Shown piece by piece: positions 41,650-50,541 of a DNA stretch of 64,000 nt. Position numbers and translations under genes: made by a program. The stretch is from contig NZ_JAUSYB010000001.1 in NCBI RefSeq assembly GCF_030816505.1, positions 1,488,001 through 1,552,000 of the forward strand. Reading direction: 5' to 3'. Under the pieces are notes generated by a model that searched no databases, was not told the DNA's origin, and worked only from the letters and a program-made list of their open reading frames with translations. Within the stretch, counting starts at the first letter, position 1. Every line of letters starts with the position of its first letter. The DNA comes from Microbacterium sp. W4I20. GTDB lineage: Bacteria; Actinomycetota; Actinomycetes; Actinomycetales; Microbacteriaceae.

Positions 41650-41668
41650 CGCGAGCCGGTGCGCCTGC

Positions 41669-42310
41669 TCAGCGCAGGCTGCGGTAGCCGACGACGATGC
41701 GCTGCACGGCGCTGACCGCGACGAAGAGCGTCCAGACGAGCGCGATCTGCCAGGCCCAGAACGGCAGGATCAGCCACAGCGCATGCACGACGATCGTCTC
41801 CGTGCCCTCGGCGATGCGACCGAGGAACGACAGCGACCGCCCATCGTCGAGCGTGCGCCCGGTGCGTTCGGCGATCGAGGAGAACGCGAGGAACGCGGTC
41901 CCGTTCACGTAGTAGACGAAGAGCACGAGAAGGAAGGGCCACCACGGGGCATCGAACTGCGCGGTCGCACCGACGGCCACCCCGACCACCGTGGCGCCGT
42001 ACACGACGAAGTCGGCCACGATGTCGAGGAAGCCACCTGCCTCCGAGGCATCCGACTCGCTTCCCTGTGATGCGGCCAACCGACGCCGTCGCCGCGCGAG
42101 GGTGCCGTCGAGTCCGTCGGCGATGCGCGAGATCAGCCACAACGCGAGCGCGACCCACCACAGCTGCAGGCCAGCGGTGACAGCGGAGGCGACCCCGAGC
42201 ACGAGCCCGAGCACCGTCAGCCGATCGGGTGTGATGCCGGGGCGGTCGAGCACCGCCGCCGTCGCCTCGAGCGGGCGGGCGAGGACGGCCCGGAGAGAGC
42301 GGTCAAGCAT
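41669..42310 (-). CDS. CDP-alcohol phosphatidyltransferase family protein (YnjF-like)
   Basis: A 213-aa membrane enzyme with about six hydrophobic segments. The catalytic motif is DGLDGTLAR near residue 65 followed by GGFLDIVAD near 95, giving the D-x2-D-G-x2-A-R...G-x3-D-x3-D pattern with an unusually long insert (about 18 residues) between the halves. The acceptor alcohol is unknown. E. coli YnjF, encoded at the end of the ydj/ynj cluster, belongs to the same family. The start at 42310 overlaps the stop of the TVP38 gene by 8 bp, so the two are coupled. Confidence 0.85.
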   Translation of the reverse strand: MLDRSLRAVLARPLEATAAVLDRPGITPDRLTVLGLVLGVASAVTAGLQLWWVALALWLISRIADGLDGTLARRRRRLAASQGSESDASEAGGFLDIVADFVVYGATVVGVAVGATAQFDAPWWPFLLVLFVYYVNGTAFLAFSSIAERTGRTLDDGRSLSFLGRIAEGTETIVVHALWLILPFWAWQIALVWTLFVAVSAVQRIVVGYRSLR

Positions 42311-43022
42311 CGTCGTCGCCCTCGACGTCCTGCGCGTTAGCAGAACGAACGCCGCTCCGGCGCCGAAGGACGGTCGCCGCCACGACACCGCCGAGGATGA
42401 GGACACCGAGCACCGCGACCGCCACCCAGAACGGCGGCCCCAGCTCCAGACCGAAGGCGCCGAGCGCGACATACGCCGCAGAGCCGGGCAGGATGCCGAG
42501 GGCCGTACCGAGCGCGTAGGCGCGCGGCCTGACCGCCGTCAGACCGGATCCGTAGTTGATCAGCGTGAATGGGATGATCGGGACGAGCCGGGCGCCGAGC
42601 ACCGCGAGGAATCCGCGGTGGGCGAGCGCGGCATCGAGGCGGGCGACCCGCGCCCCCGTAAGACGTTCGACGGCCTCCCGGCCCAGCATCCGTCCGATCA
42701 CGAACGACGCCGCCGCTCCGAGAAGCGCACCCACGTAGACGAGTGCCAACGCGAGCCAGAAGCCCCAGACGAGCCCGGCCGCGATGGTGAGGAGGTTTTT
42801 GGGCACGGGAGTCAGAGTGAGAGCGGCATACCCCAGCACGAAGACGACTGCGCCCGCGGGTCCGAACCCGGCCGCCCACTCTCGCACGGCCTGCAGATCG
42901 GTCGGTGCGAGGAAAAATCCAACCGTTCCGACGAGGGCGACGAACAGAAGGAGAAGCAGCAGTCGGACGACGGCCCGCCGCTTCGAGGAGGTGGCGCTGA
43001 CACGCGAATCGCCTGCATCCAC
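42303..43022 (-). CDS. TVP38/TMEM64 family membrane protein (YdjX/YdjZ-like)
   Basis: A 239-aa membrane protein with five or six hydrophobic helices. The family core GYAALTLTPVPKNLLTIAAGLVWG (SNARE-associated/VTT domain) near residues 75-100 and GARLVPIIPFTLINYGSG near 145 are clear. Members such as YdjX/YdjZ and DedA relatives are of unknown transport function. I place the start at the GTG at 43022 because GGAGGGG lies 6 nt upstream, and the longer frame has no ribosome site. It is divergent from the solute-binding protein gene and overlaps the CDP-alcohol transferase gene. Confidence 0.82.
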   Translation of the reverse strand: MDAGDSRVSATSSKRRAVVRLLLLLLFVALVGTVGFFLAPTDLQAVREWAAGFGPAGAVVFVLGYAALTLTPVPKNLLTIAAGLVWGFWLALALVYVGALLGAAASFVIGRMLGREAVERLTGARVARLDAALAHRGFLAVLGARLVPIIPFTLINYGSGLTAVRPRAYALGTALGILPGSAAYVALGAFGLELGPPFWVAVAVLGVLILGGVVAATVLRRRSGVRSANAQDVEGDDDA

Positions 43023-43096
43023 AGCATCCCCTCCGACTTCCAATACCCTAGCCCGGAGCGACGCAGCCCGGTCGACGATTCCGAAACGAGGAACAC

Positions 43097-44335
43097 ATGA
43101 ACAGCACCGGACGCCGCCGCCGGCTCGCCGCTCTTGCACTGACCGTGCCGCTGATCGCCCTCGCCGCGTGTGCAGCGCCCGACGCGGGTGAGGAGACCAC
43201 CTACGACGACTGGGACAGCGTCCTCGCCGATGCCGAGGGCCAGACCGTGCAGCTCTGGATGTACGGCGGCGACGATCAGGGCAACGCCTACGTCGACGAC
43301 GTCCTCGCTCCCGCCGTCGCGGAGTACGGCGTGACGCTCGAGCGCGTGCCCGTGACCGACACCGGCGATGCGCTGAACCGCATCTTCACCGAGATCCAGG
43401 CCGGCCGGTCCGACGGCACCGTCGACCTGATCTGGGTCAACGGCGACAACTTCCGCACCGGCAAGGAAGCCGATGCATGGCTATGCGGCTGGACCGACCT
43501 GCTGCCGTCCATGGACGCCACCGACCCCGACGACCCGCTGCTGCAGTCCGACTTCGGCACGCCCGTCGACGGGTGCGAGGCGCCCTGGCACAAGGCGCAG
43601 TTCACGCTCGCCTACAACGCCGAGGCGATCCCCGACCCGCCCACGACACTCGCCGGCGTGCTCGACTGGGCCGAGGCCAACCCCGGCCGCTTCACCTACC
43701 CCGCTCCGCCGGACTTCACCGGATCGGTGTTCGTGCGCGAGGTGCTGGCGAGCGTCTCCGGCGGTGCGGACGACGTGCCGGCGCAATACTCGGACGACGC
43801 GTTCGACGAACTCAGCCCGGCGCTCTACGACCGGCTGAACGAGCTCGCGCCCAGCCTGTGGCGCGGCGGCGACACCTACCCGGCGAACGAGGCCGAGCTC
43901 GGTCAGCTCTTCGCCGACCGGCAGATCGACATCACCATGACCTACGGTCCCGCGACCCTGACGGATCTCGTCGCCGACGGCACCTACCCGCCCGGCACCA
44001 CCGTGCTCTCCCTCGAGGACGGTACGGTCGGCAACGCGAGCTTCCTCGGCCTGCCGGCCAACTCCGACTCGATCGCCGGGGCCATGGTGGTCGCGAACGT
44101 CGCGCTCTCCGTCGAGCAGCAGGTGGCGAAGGCGGAGCCCGACGTGTGGGGCCAGTTCACCGTGCTCGACATCGAGGGACTGTCGGATGCCGATCGCGCA
44201 CTGTTCGATGCCCTTCCGGAGTCGCCGGTCGTGCCCGGATACGAAGTGCTGTCGGAGAACGCGCACGGAGAGCTCGCAGCCGAGTGGGTTCCCGCCCTCG
44301 ACGACGGCTGGCGCACGGGCGTGCTCGACCGATGA
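43097..44335 (+). CDS. ynjB: YnjB-like ABC transporter solute-binding lipoprotein
   Basis: A 412-aa lipoprotein: residues 1-23 are a signal peptide ending in the lipobox LAAC, so Cys24 should be lipidated. The mature part has WMYGGDDQGNAYVDD, GTPVDGCEAPWHKAQFTLAYN and RFTYPAPPDFTGSVFVREVL, the pattern of COG4134 (E. coli YnjB), a family of uncharacterised substrate. The internal Cys residues in GCEAPW and LCGW could form a disulfide. Its stop overlaps the start of the first permease gene (ATGA), beginning a four-gene operon. Confidence 0.85.
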   Translation: MNSTGRRRRLAALALTVPLIALAACAAPDAGEETTYDDWDSVLADAEGQTVQLWMYGGDDQGNAYVDDVLAPAVAEYGVTLERVPVTDTGDALNRIFTEIQAGRSDGTVDLIWVNGDNFRTGKEADAWLCGWTDLLPSMDATDPDDPLLQSDFGTPVDGCEAPWHKAQFTLAYNAEAIPDPPTTLAGVLDWAEANPGRFTYPAPPDFTGSVFVREVLASVSGGADDVPAQYSDDAFDELSPALYDRLNELAPSLWRGGDTYPANEAELGQLFADRQIDITMTYGPATLTDLVADGTYPPGTTVLSLEDGTVGNASFLGLPANSDSIAGAMVVANVALSVEQQVAKAEPDVWGQFTVLDIEGLSDADRALFDALPESPVVPGYEVLSENAHGELAAEWVPALDDGWRTGVLDR

Positions 44336-45207
44336 GCTTCGCGCCGGTCGCGCGCCGTCGAGGGAGCGCTCGCGAGCGCTTCCGCGGCGCGCTGCTGGTG
44401 CTGCCGGCCGTGGTGGTGACGCTGTTCGTCGTGGGTGGCGGCATCGGGGCGACTCTGCTGCAGGCGTTCGGCCTCATGCCGATCGCCGGCCCCGCGACCC
44501 CCGGCGTCGACGCGTTCCTCGCCCACCCCGACGATCTTGCCGCCGCCACCGGAGTGTCGCTCGGCGTCGCGGCGGTGTCGACCCTGATCGCGGTGGTGGT
44601 CGGGACGGCAGCTGCGGTGGTCATTGTCTCCGGGCGGGCAGGCAGCCGCCTGATCGCGGCCCTCGGCGCGACGACCGTGACCGTGCCGCACCTTGTGGGC
44701 GCGGCGACCATCGGACTGCTGCTGTCCGACGCCGGTGTGCTCCCCCGGCTGCTCGGCATCCCGCCCGAGTCATGGGCGCCGTGGGTGGGCGGTCCGCTGT
44801 GGGGTGCGGCGATCGCGGAGTTCGCCTGGAAGGAGTCGGCGTTCGTCGCGCTGGTCGTGACCGGCACGCTCGCCACCCGGATCGCCACCTACGACGAGAC
44901 GGCCGCGCTGCTCGGCGCCGGCCGGTGGAGCCGGTTCCGTCACGTGCTGCTGCCGCTGACCGCGCCGACCATCGTCGTCTGCGCCGCGATCAGCTTCGTC
45001 TACGCCCTCGGTTCCTACGAGGTCTCCTGGCTGCTCGGTCGTACCTACCCCGAGCCGCTGCCGGTGCTCGCCGTGCGGCTGTTCCAGGGCGTCTCGCTCG
45101 CCTCGCGTCCCGAAGCGGCCGCGGTCGCCCTCGTCACCTGCGCGATCGCTCTCGCTGTCGTGGCCGGCGCGTTCGCGGCGCTGCGGCGCACCGCGGTGTG
45201 GAGGTGA
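44332..45207 (+). CDS. ABC transporter permease, first half of a YnjC-type permease
   Basis: A 291-aa membrane protein with six hydrophobic helices. The permease loop EETAALLGAGRWSRFRHVLLP (EAA-like) near residues 185-210 contacts the ATPase. It corresponds to the N-terminal half of E. coli YnjC, in which both permease halves form one chain. The ATG at 44332 overlaps the ynjB stop. The 5-bp gap to the second permease shows that they are made from one message. Confidence 0.85.
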   Translation: MSFAPVARRRGSARERFRGALLVLPAVVVTLFVVGGGIGATLLQAFGLMPIAGPATPGVDAFLAHPDDLAAATGVSLGVAAVSTLIAVVVGTAAAVVIVSGRAGSRLIAALGATTVTVPHLVGAATIGLLLSDAGVLPRLLGIPPESWAPWVGGPLWGAAIAEFAWKESAFVALVVTGTLATRIATYDETAALLGAGRWSRFRHVLLPLTAPTIVVCAAISFVYALGSYEVSWLLGRTYPEPLPVLAVRLFQGVSLASRPEAAAVALVTCAIALAVVAGAFAALRRTAVWR

Positions 45208-45211
45208 CGCG

Positions 45212-46090
45212 GTGAGCCCGAGTACCCTGACGACGCCGCGCGGCCCCGGTCGCGTCATCCGCCTCGCCCTCACCGCCCTCCTGGTGGTGTGGTTCGCCCT
45301 CCCGTTCCTGCCTCTGGTGCTGTGGTCTTTCGCGGACGGATGGTCGTACCCGTCGCCCCTGCCCACCGACTGGGGATTCGAGGGCGTCGAGGATGCCGTG
45401 GGCTTCGGACTCCTTCCCGGGTTCGGTCGATCCGTGCTGCTGGGACTCGTCGTCGCCGCCATCGCCACGCCGCTCGGAGCGCTCGCCGCTCGCGCGCTGA
45501 CGTTCGGCGCCGTCCCCTTCCCCCGCACGGTCTCGGCGCTGCTGCTCGCCCCCATAGCCCTGCCCCCGTTCGCCGCGGTGCTCGGCGTCAACGTGCTCCT
45601 GCTGCGCGCGTACATCCCTCCTGTCGTCGGAGTCGTCGTCGTGCTGGTGGTGATGGCGCTCCCGTACACGGCCTTCGTGATGCGCGCGGCGTATGGCGCC
45701 TATGACCTGTCGTACGAGGAGGAGGCGCGACTGCTCGGTGCAGGCTCGGCGCAGGTGCTTCGTCGAGTGCACCTGCCGATGATCGCGCCTGCACTCGCGC
45801 GAGCGGCGTTCCTGGCCTTCCTCGTCGCCTGGAGCGACTACATCGTGACCGTGATCGTCGGCGGCGGCGAACTCGTCACTCTTCCCCTCATCGTCGCGGG
45901 AGCCGCCGCCGGACTCGGCAACGACGCTGCGGTCGCCGTCATGTCGCTCGGCGCGGTCATCCCGCCGGTGCTGCTGCTCGTCGCGGTGCTGGCGCTGCGC
46001 GGGCCCGGCCGCTCCCCCTCTGGACGGCTTAGCCCTGCTGCGCCTCCATCGCCCGCCAGCCTCTCCCCGACCTCAGGAGCATCCGCGTGA
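45212..46090 (+). CDS. ABC transporter permease, second half of a YnjC-type permease
   Basis: A 292-aa membrane protein with six hydrophobic helices and the EAA-like loop YEEEARLLGAGSAQVLRRVHLPM near residue 175. It corresponds to the C-terminal half of YnjC. The GTG at 45212 follows the first permease by 4 bp. Its C-terminal tail is Pro/Ser-rich. Its stop overlaps the ATPase start (GTGA). Confidence 0.85.
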   Translation: MSPSTLTTPRGPGRVIRLALTALLVVWFALPFLPLVLWSFADGWSYPSPLPTDWGFEGVEDAVGFGLLPGFGRSVLLGLVVAAIATPLGALAARALTFGAVPFPRTVSALLLAPIALPPFAAVLGVNVLLLRAYIPPVVGVVVVLVVMALPYTAFVMRAAYGAYDLSYEEEARLLGAGSAQVLRRVHLPMIAPALARAAFLAFLVAWSDYIVTVIVGGGELVTLPLIVAGAAAGLGNDAAVAVMSLGAVIPPVLLLVAVLALRGPGRSPSGRLSPAAPPSPASLSPTSGASA

Positions 46091-47136
46091 GCGCCGACCT
46101 CGTCCTCGACGGACTCGACAAGAGATTCCCCGGCTCGCCGACGCCGGCGCTGCACAGGTTCTCGCTCACGGTGGCCGCCGGCACCTGCACCGCAGTGCTC
46201 GGTCCCAGCGGTTCGGGCAAGAGCACCCTGCTGCGGATCATCGCCGGCTTGGAAAAGCCGGATGCCGGCGCAGTGCGCATCGGCGGGACCGATGTCGCGG
46301 GCGTCGCAGCGGAACGCCGCGGGGTGGGGATGGTCTTCCAGCGCTCCCTGCTGTTCCCCCATCTCTCGGTGCTCGACAACGTCGCATTCTCCGACCGCGT
46401 CTCGGGCATGAGTCGTGGAGCAGCCCGGACCAGGGCGGGTGAGTACCTCGACATGGTGCAGCTGCAGGGGTTCGGTGATCGTCGCGTCGGAGAGCTGTCC
46501 GGCGGGCAGGAGCAGCGGGTGGCGATCGCCCGTGCCCTCGCCGCGGAACCGGCGGTGCTGCTGCTCGACGAGCCGTTCAGCGCCCTCGACCCCGCGCTCC
46601 GCAGCGACATGCACGATCTGCTCGAAGCGGTGCGTGCGACGGTCTCCCCCACGATCGTGCTGGTCACGCACGACCGCGACGAAGCGGCACGGGCGTCCGA
46701 TCGCATCGCACTCCTCGAGCACGGTGTGCTGCTGCACGAGGGCACCGTGCTCGACGCGTACCGCCGTCCGCAGAATCTCCGCGCCGCGCAGCTGATGGGT
46801 GGCCGCAACGAGATTCCGGGCGAGGTGCGCGGCGGCAGCCATCACAGTGCGCTCGGCGCCGTGGCCGTACCGTCCGAGACGCCTGAGGGGCGCGGCATCC
46901 TGGTCATCCGTCAGGAGGACGTCGCCGTGCTCGACGACGGCAACGGCGCGGCGCCGGCATCCGCGATCTCAGGTGTCGTGGAATCGGTGAAGGTGGCCGG
47001 CGCCCGCTCTGAGATCGTCGTCCGCTGCGGAGATGCCCTCGTGCACGCCGAGGCTCCTCCGACGCAGCGACGCCGGGTCGGTGACCGCGTGGAGCTCGTC
47101 CTGCCGGTGCAGGCCGTGCAGGTCGTCACGCGCTGA
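46087..47136 (+). CDS. YnjD-like ABC transporter ATP-binding protein
   Basis: A 349-aa ATPase. Walker A GPSGSGKST near residue 40, Q-loop VFQRSLLFPHLSV, signature LSGGQEQRVAIARAL near 137, Walker B LLLDEPFSALD near 160 and the switch His VTHDRDEA. The C-terminal 110 residues form a TOBE/MOP-like domain, which in related importers binds a regulatory ligand or oxyanion. It powers uptake through the two permease halves. The GTG start at 46087 overlaps the preceding gene by 4 bp. The convergent radical SAM gene ends 24 bp away. Confidence 0.88.
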   Translation: MSADLVLDGLDKRFPGSPTPALHRFSLTVAAGTCTAVLGPSGSGKSTLLRIIAGLEKPDAGAVRIGGTDVAGVAAERRGVGMVFQRSLLFPHLSVLDNVAFSDRVSGMSRGAARTRAGEYLDMVQLQGFGDRRVGELSGGQEQRVAIARALAAEPAVLLLDEPFSALDPALRSDMHDLLEAVRATVSPTIVLVTHDRDEAARASDRIALLEHGVLLHEGTVLDAYRRPQNLRAAQLMGGRNEIPGEVRGGSHHSALGAVAVPSETPEGRGILVIRQEDVAVLDDGNGAAPASAISGVVESVKVAGARSEIVVRCGDALVHAEAPPTQRRRVGDRVELVLPVQAVQVVTR

Positions 47137-47160
47137 GCGGCCCGCGACGACCGACGCGGA

Positions 47161-48645
47161 TCAGCGGGTCCCGGTGCGGGCCGACCCGGTCTCGCGCACG
47201 GCGGTGAGGCCGGACGGACGAGAGACCACCTGCGGCTGAGCCCCGTCGCGGACGGACGGGAGCGGGAGCAGCCGGCGCAGCTCGATGTTCTCGATCGGAT
47301 CGAGCACCGAGTGCTGCACGCACGCGGGCACCAGACGGTCGTCGTCCGGGTGCGCCATCGCATACATGCAGGATCCGAGCCTCTCCTGCGTCTCCTTGAG
47401 GAGCGGATCGTCGGCGACGATGCCCTGCTCCATCAGCTTCCAGGCCGGATCGACCTGCGCGGCATCCATGAAGTTGTGCACGACGAAGGTCTTGAACGAC
47501 AGCTTGCCGCGCCGTGCCTCCCGCACGACGCGGCGCAGGCCGCCCGCTCGCCGCAGCACGCGACGAGCCAGTCCGATCAGCGGCGCGATGTCGCCGGGGT
47601 GGGCGGCGATCGCTCGCACGACCTTCACCACCAGGGTCCGCTTCGGGATGCCGCCGAAGATCATGCCGCCGAAGTGGTCGAGGAAGCGGTCGCGGGCGGC
47701 GATGTCCTTCGGATCGTCGGGGTCGAGCAGAGCCGCGAAGCCTGCTCCGACGCGCACGCCGACCGTGGAGCGGTTGCAGCGAGGATCGCCGAACTGCGTG
47801 GCCTGCCAGGGGAGCTTGTGCCCCGCGCCCTTCTCGATGCGCTCCCACACCGCGTCGATCGTGACCTCCCCGAAGTCCTCGCGCCAGCGGCGGTCATCTC
47901 CGATGAACGCGGCAGGCTGGAACGACATCATGTCGAAGGGCATCTCGAGCACGTCTCGCGCGACCTGTTCGACCTCGTCGACGTTCGACGGTGTGACCGT
48001 CATGTTGTGTGCGAGGTAGCTACTCACACCGTGGTCGCGCTTGAGGTCGACGAACATCTGCGTGAACTTCTCGCGGAAGGGATTGAGCTCGGCTTCGCTG
48101 TGTGGGCGCACGGCACCGCGGCGGCCCCGCATGAGCGAGTCGAAGTGCGCGGCGAACGAGACCTTGTCGAACCGGGGCTTGCCGTTCTCGTCGAGCACCA
48201 GATCGAGGAGATAGTCATAGCCGAAGTCGCCATGGGTCATCGACATCGGTTCCCGGCCGACAGCCCGCATGGCGAGCAGGGATTGGGCGTGATCCTCCGC
48301 TGACAGCAGGCTCACCTCACCGCCGATCAGCTGCGCGTGGGCCCGCGGACCACGAACCTTCTGCAGGAACGACATCTGACGCGCGACGTTCTCGACGGTG
48401 TGATCACCGTCGATTCGCACCTTGTTCGCGTCCGCCGAGTGATAGCAGGGCGAGCACGTGAGATCGCACTTGGGGAACACGCCGTGCGTGCCCTCGCATC
48501 CCACGGCGCAGCGGCCGAGCAGCTGGTTCGGCGTCTTCGCGTGCTCGGGCAGCTCCGCCCAGCGCAGGTCGAGCGCGCGCCGCGTCTCAGGGTGGATCGG
48601 GCGCGTCTCGAGTTCGATCCGCTTGAGCGTCGTTGCGAGTCCCAT
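47161..48645 (-). CDS. Radical SAM protein of unknown function
   Basis: A 494-aa protein. The [4Fe-4S] motif CDLTCSPC (CxxxCxxC) is near residue 75 within VFPKCDLTCSPCYHSADANKV, preceded by GRCAVGCEGTHG, whose two Cys may hold a further cluster or zinc. IGGEVSLLS and MTHGDFGYDYL match SAM-binding positions. The C-terminal half (IFGGIPKRTLVVKVV, FMDAAQVDPAW) is typical of an actinobacterial radical SAM family with no assigned reaction. The start at 48645 (MGLATTLKRIE) follows GGAAGGAAG; longer frames upstream lack a ribosome site. No substrate peptide gene is visible nearby. Confidence 0.82.
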   Translation of the reverse strand: MGLATTLKRIELETRPIHPETRRALDLRWAELPEHAKTPNQLLGRCAVGCEGTHGVFPKCDLTCSPCYHSADANKVRIDGDHTVENVARQMSFLQKVRGPRAHAQLIGGEVSLLSAEDHAQSLLAMRAVGREPMSMTHGDFGYDYLLDLVLDENGKPRFDKVSFAAHFDSLMRGRRGAVRPHSEAELNPFREKFTQMFVDLKRDHGVSSYLAHNMTVTPSNVDEVEQVARDVLEMPFDMMSFQPAAFIGDDRRWREDFGEVTIDAVWERIEKGAGHKLPWQATQFGDPRCNRSTVGVRVGAGFAALLDPDDPKDIAARDRFLDHFGGMIFGGIPKRTLVVKVVRAIAAHPGDIAPLIGLARRVLRRAGGLRRVVREARRGKLSFKTFVVHNFMDAAQVDPAWKLMEQGIVADDPLLKETQERLGSCMYAMAHPDDDRLVPACVQHSVLDPIENIELRRLLPLPSVRDGAQPQVVSRPSGLTAVRETGSARTGTR

Positions 48646-48755
48646 GACTTCCTTCCGCCGCGTGGCGTCCGCCGTCCAGCGACGCAGAAGTTGTTCGGCG
48701 CGGAGAGCGACTCGGATTGCCTCCGATTGTCGCACCTCTCGGGCACGATGGGGGC

Positions 48756-49541
48756 ATGACCGATGGCTACGATTCCGAGTTCCTCAGCACGGCGGTGGCG
48801 ATGCCCGAGCCGGTGTTCGATGCCGTGCGGCTCGACTATCCGCGGTTCTCCGTGCTGCTCGACCGGGAGCGGCGGCTGGCGCGGGTCACGGCGGTCAACA
48901 TCGACGGTGCACTGGTCCGCGACCTCGCGCGAGAGGGCGAATGGCGCCTCGACCCGCGGATCGACGCCGACGAGCAGACCGGCCCAGCGGTCTACGCGCG
49001 AAACGACCTCGATCGCGGGCACCTGGTGCGCCGGCGCGACCCGGGCTGGGGCGATGCCGACGACGCGCGCGCGGCCATGGAGGCGACGTTCTTCTACCCG
49101 AACGCCGCCCCTCAGGCCGCCGGCTTCAATCAGTCCAAGGAGCTCTGGCTCGGGCTCGAAGACCATGTGCTGGCCTACGCCGAGACCACCGACCAGCGCC
49201 TGAGCGTCTTCACCGCGCCGGTACTGGACGACGACGATCCGCCGTACCGCGGCATCCGCATCCCCTTGCGATTCTGGAAGGTCGCGGCCTGGCAGGGGCC
49301 GAACGGACTCGCGTCCGCTGGCTTCCTGCTGGACCAGACCGAGCTCGTGCACACCCGCGACGGACTGCTCGCGAGCCCGCCGCTCGGCGCCTTCCGCACG
49401 TTCCAGGTGCCGATCGCCGACATCGCCGCGATCACCGGCGTCGGTCTCGGTCCGTTGACGGGAGCCGATGTGCTGCGCGACGAGAAGGTGCGGGCCGAGG
49501 GCTGGCGCGCGCTTCAGTTGCCGTCCGACGTGGTGCTCTGA
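48756..49541 (+). CDS. DNA/RNA non-specific endonuclease
   Basis: A 261-aa beta-beta-alpha-metal nuclease. NDLDRGHLVRRRD contains the DRGH motif with the catalytic His near residue 93; NAAPQAAGFNQ gives the metal-binding Asn. It should cleave DNA and RNA. There is no signal peptide, so it probably acts in the cytoplasm or in a contact-delivered form, unlike the secreted Serratia enzyme. The ATG at 48756 has CACGAT ending 6 nt upstream. The 3' end overlaps the convergent regulator gene by 28 bp. Confidence 0.85.
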   Translation: MTDGYDSEFLSTAVAMPEPVFDAVRLDYPRFSVLLDRERRLARVTAVNIDGALVRDLAREGEWRLDPRIDADEQTGPAVYARNDLDRGHLVRRRDPGWGDADDARAAMEATFFYPNAAPQAAGFNQSKELWLGLEDHVLAYAETTDQRLSVFTAPVLDDDDPPYRGIRIPLRFWKVAAWQGPNGLASAGFLLDQTELVHTRDGLLASPPLGAFRTFQVPIADIAAITGVGLGPLTGADVLRDEKVRAEGWRALQLPSDVVL

Positions 49542-50427
49542 GCGGAGCGTTCCCGGGCTTCGGCTGACGTCGGCTTCACGGAGTCCTCCGTCGCGACCCA
49601 GCTGGCGAGCATCTTCAGCTTGTCCTCGGAGGGCGTGCCGGGCTCGGCCGTGTACGTCGACATCTGCAGCCCGGCATCGGCCGGCAGCTCGAACGACTCG
49701 TACACCAGTTCGATCTCTCCGACGATCGGATGCCGCAGCCTCTTCACTCCGCTGCGGTGATACCGCACATCGTGCGCGGCCCACAGCGTGCGGAACCGAT
49801 CGCTGCGTGTCGAGAGCTCGCCGACCAGATCGCTGAAGCGGCGGTCGAACGGATTGCGGCCCGCCTCGCCGCGCATCGCCGCGACGAGTTCGCGGGTGAC
49901 CCGATCCCAGTCGGGGTAGAACTCGTGCGCCGCAGGATTCAGAAACGCGAAACGGGCGCTGTTCGGCGAGGGATCGGCGAAGTGCGGCGAATACAGCGCC
50001 TTGCCGAGAGGGCGTTCGCGCCGAGATAGTCGAAGGAGCTGTTCCGCACCAGCGCCGGAGCCCCGGTCATCGCGTCGAGCAGGCGTTGGATGCTGGGGCG
50101 GATCGCCTCCGCCTTCTTCCGGGGCTTCCGTGCGACGGGCGAGGCGTTCGCCGTGCGGGCGAGATCGAACAGGTGCGCGGTCTCGGCGTCGTCGAGCTGA
50201 AGGGCCCGGGCGAGGGAGTCGAGAACGCTGTCGGAGACGCCGGAGAGGTCGCCGCGCTCGAGGCGGGTGTAGTAGTCGACGCTGACGCCGGCGAGCAGCG
50301 ACACCTCTTCTCGGCGGAGCCCCGGCACACGGCGGTTGCCGCCGAACGCGGGGAGTCCTGCCTGGTCGGGAGTGAGCCGTGCGCGCCTCGTGGAGAGGAA
50401 CTCGCGCGCCTCGCTGCGGGTGTCCAT
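49514..50427 (-). pseudogene. XRE/MmyB-like transcription regulator with a 2-bp frameshift
   Basis: The N-terminal part (ATG at 50427) has the XRE helix-turn-helix LRREEVSLLAGVSVDYYTRLERG. It continues in frame to FDYLGANAL, then goes out of frame at 50006-50010 (+ strand GAGAG), where a 2-bp duplication is the likely cause. The C-terminal MmyB-like ligand domain (GKALYSPHFAD, FLNPAAHEFYPDWDR, ELPADAGLQM) follows in another frame to a stop at 49514. Removing two bases restores one continuous protein of about 303 aa. A sequencing error or real inactivation cannot be told apart. The divergent gene at 50542 is a likely target. Confidence 0.82.
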
Positions 50428-50491
50428 GCTCCGACGCTACGCCCCCGTAGCGACGAAAGGGAGGTACCACCAGCCCCTCCCACCGCCGCGC

Positions 50492-50516
50492 GTTCATCTT
50501 CAGACTGGAGATGAAC
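50492..50516. promoter_or_regulatory. 25-bp near-perfect palindrome, candidate operator
   Basis: GTTCATCT and AGATGAAC flank TCAGACTGG; inner CAG/CTG also pair, giving 11 of 12 matched positions about a central A. It lies between the XRE regulator and alcohol dehydrogenase genes, 26 nt before the latter's start, and is a natural binding site for the regulator. Confidence 0.7.
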
Positions 50517-50541
50517 CGCTCATCAGAAGGAGAACACCCAC

